Shown piece by piece: positions 63,447-64,000 of a stretch of DNA of 64,000 bases. The position numbers and the translations under genes were made by a program. The notes under the pieces are model-generated. The model was not told where the DNA came from. It searched no databases and saw only the letters and a list, made by a program, of their open reading frames with translations. Each line of letters starts with the position of its first letter. The stretch's first letter is position 1. The DNA comes from Lophius americanus (Eukaryota > Chordata > Actinopteri > Lophiiformes > Lophiidae), in NCBI GenBank assembly GCA_037951165.1, contig JBBDHG010000110.1:1072501-1136500 (forward strand). Direction: 5' to 3'.

Positions 63447-64000
63447 TTCACGCAGGATATTTGTAATCGGACCAAGAGAAAGACACAAGTATTGTAACGA
63501 AGCAGTGTGGAATGAGTAGCAGAAGCTGCAAGAGCAGGAGTGACAGTTGCAAGGCTCTATTACTGTAAATACAATTGTAGACACGCAAGGAATTTTTCAT
63601 TGTCCTTATTTTTGTTATGGCCATAGCTAGATATAGGATAAATGTTTGAATACAATTTCTAAAAGTGTGTTAATGAGAAAGCATTGTATTATTTCAATTT
63701 TAAGTCAGATTGTTTGGAAATATATTTTTTTGTTGCGCCGATATACTAAAAGAAGTCCCATGAAGCCTTTAACCCGGAAGCAAACCGCATTACAACTAGC
63801 GTGAGATAAACCCACATGGTACATGAGTAGACAGAGTGAGGAGGGTCCCTCTACATAAATATGTGACGTACAAGCATACTAAAGAATCTAGATCGTAATA
63901 TATGACATATGACGGTTATGCGCTTATTTTTTTGTGAAAGTTGCTTTTTTGTGTTTGTAAATTAGATTCCATACGGGAACTTTATCCGAGTAACATTGCT
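63447..64000 (-). promoter_or_regulatory. rida: rida upstream region with ETS-like site
   Basis: ACCCGGAAGC at 63772-63781 is a good ETS/GABPA core, 326 bases upstream of the rida ATG. In human, RIDA is head-to-head with POP1, so this could be a shared promoter; no pop1 exon is visible before the window ends. Confidence 0.35.

Noticed and set aside
1..64000. CRISPR arrays, bacterial operons, rRNA or tRNA genes
   Set aside because: None seen. The DNA is vertebrate, and GGATTCAAATCC near 11766 that resembles a tRNA B box lies in transposase sequence without an acceptor-stem fold.

Overview
The window is nuclear DNA of a ray-finned (teleost) fish. It holds AT-rich intergenic and intronic DNA, intron-split vertebrate genes with consensus splice sites, decayed Tc1/mariner and L2/Rex1-like elements, and short dispersed repeats of fish type. 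Four protein genes can be rebuilt exon by exon. None of them appears as a single open frame, so the calls rest on joining exons in phase and on comparison with remembered vertebrate relatives.

Layout. (1) Positions 1-19429, minus strand: the first 13 coding exons (562 codons) of ubr5, a giant HECT E3 ubiquitin ligase; the gene runs off the left edge. (2) 19430-36046: intergenic, with a YY1-like site at the ubr5 promoter, Tc1 transposase remnants, short repeats and a few unproven exon-like segments. (3) 36065-45349, plus strand: a complete matrilin-2-like gene (754 codons; two VWA domains, seven EGF repeats, coiled coil) whose last intron is a U12-type AT-AC intron. (4) 47305-56041, plus strand: erich5, a Glu/Ala/Pro-rich protein with an acylation-type N terminus (MGCSSSS) and a 60-bp coding minisatellite. 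(5) 59307-63446, minus strand: a complete six-exon rida gene (137 aa), convergent with erich5. The right edge is probably a promoter region shared with whatever lies beyond.

The matn2-erich5-rida order matches the human 8q22 segment as I remember it. ubr5 lies on the same human chromosome but several Mb away, so a fish rearrangement has brought it next to matn2. The four genes have unrelated jobs (ubiquitin signalling, extracellular matrix assembly, a membrane-anchored protein of unknown role, imine/enamine detoxification) and do not form a pathway.

I found no new multi-gene system. The most notable points are the altered cysteine pattern in three consecutive matrilin EGF repeats, the retained AT-AC intron, a perfect 18-bp hairpin just upstream of the matrilin coiled-coil exon, the preserved 18-nt tandem acceptor in ubr5 (with or without VLLLPL), a Gly-rich expansion in ubr5, and the erich5 minisatellite.
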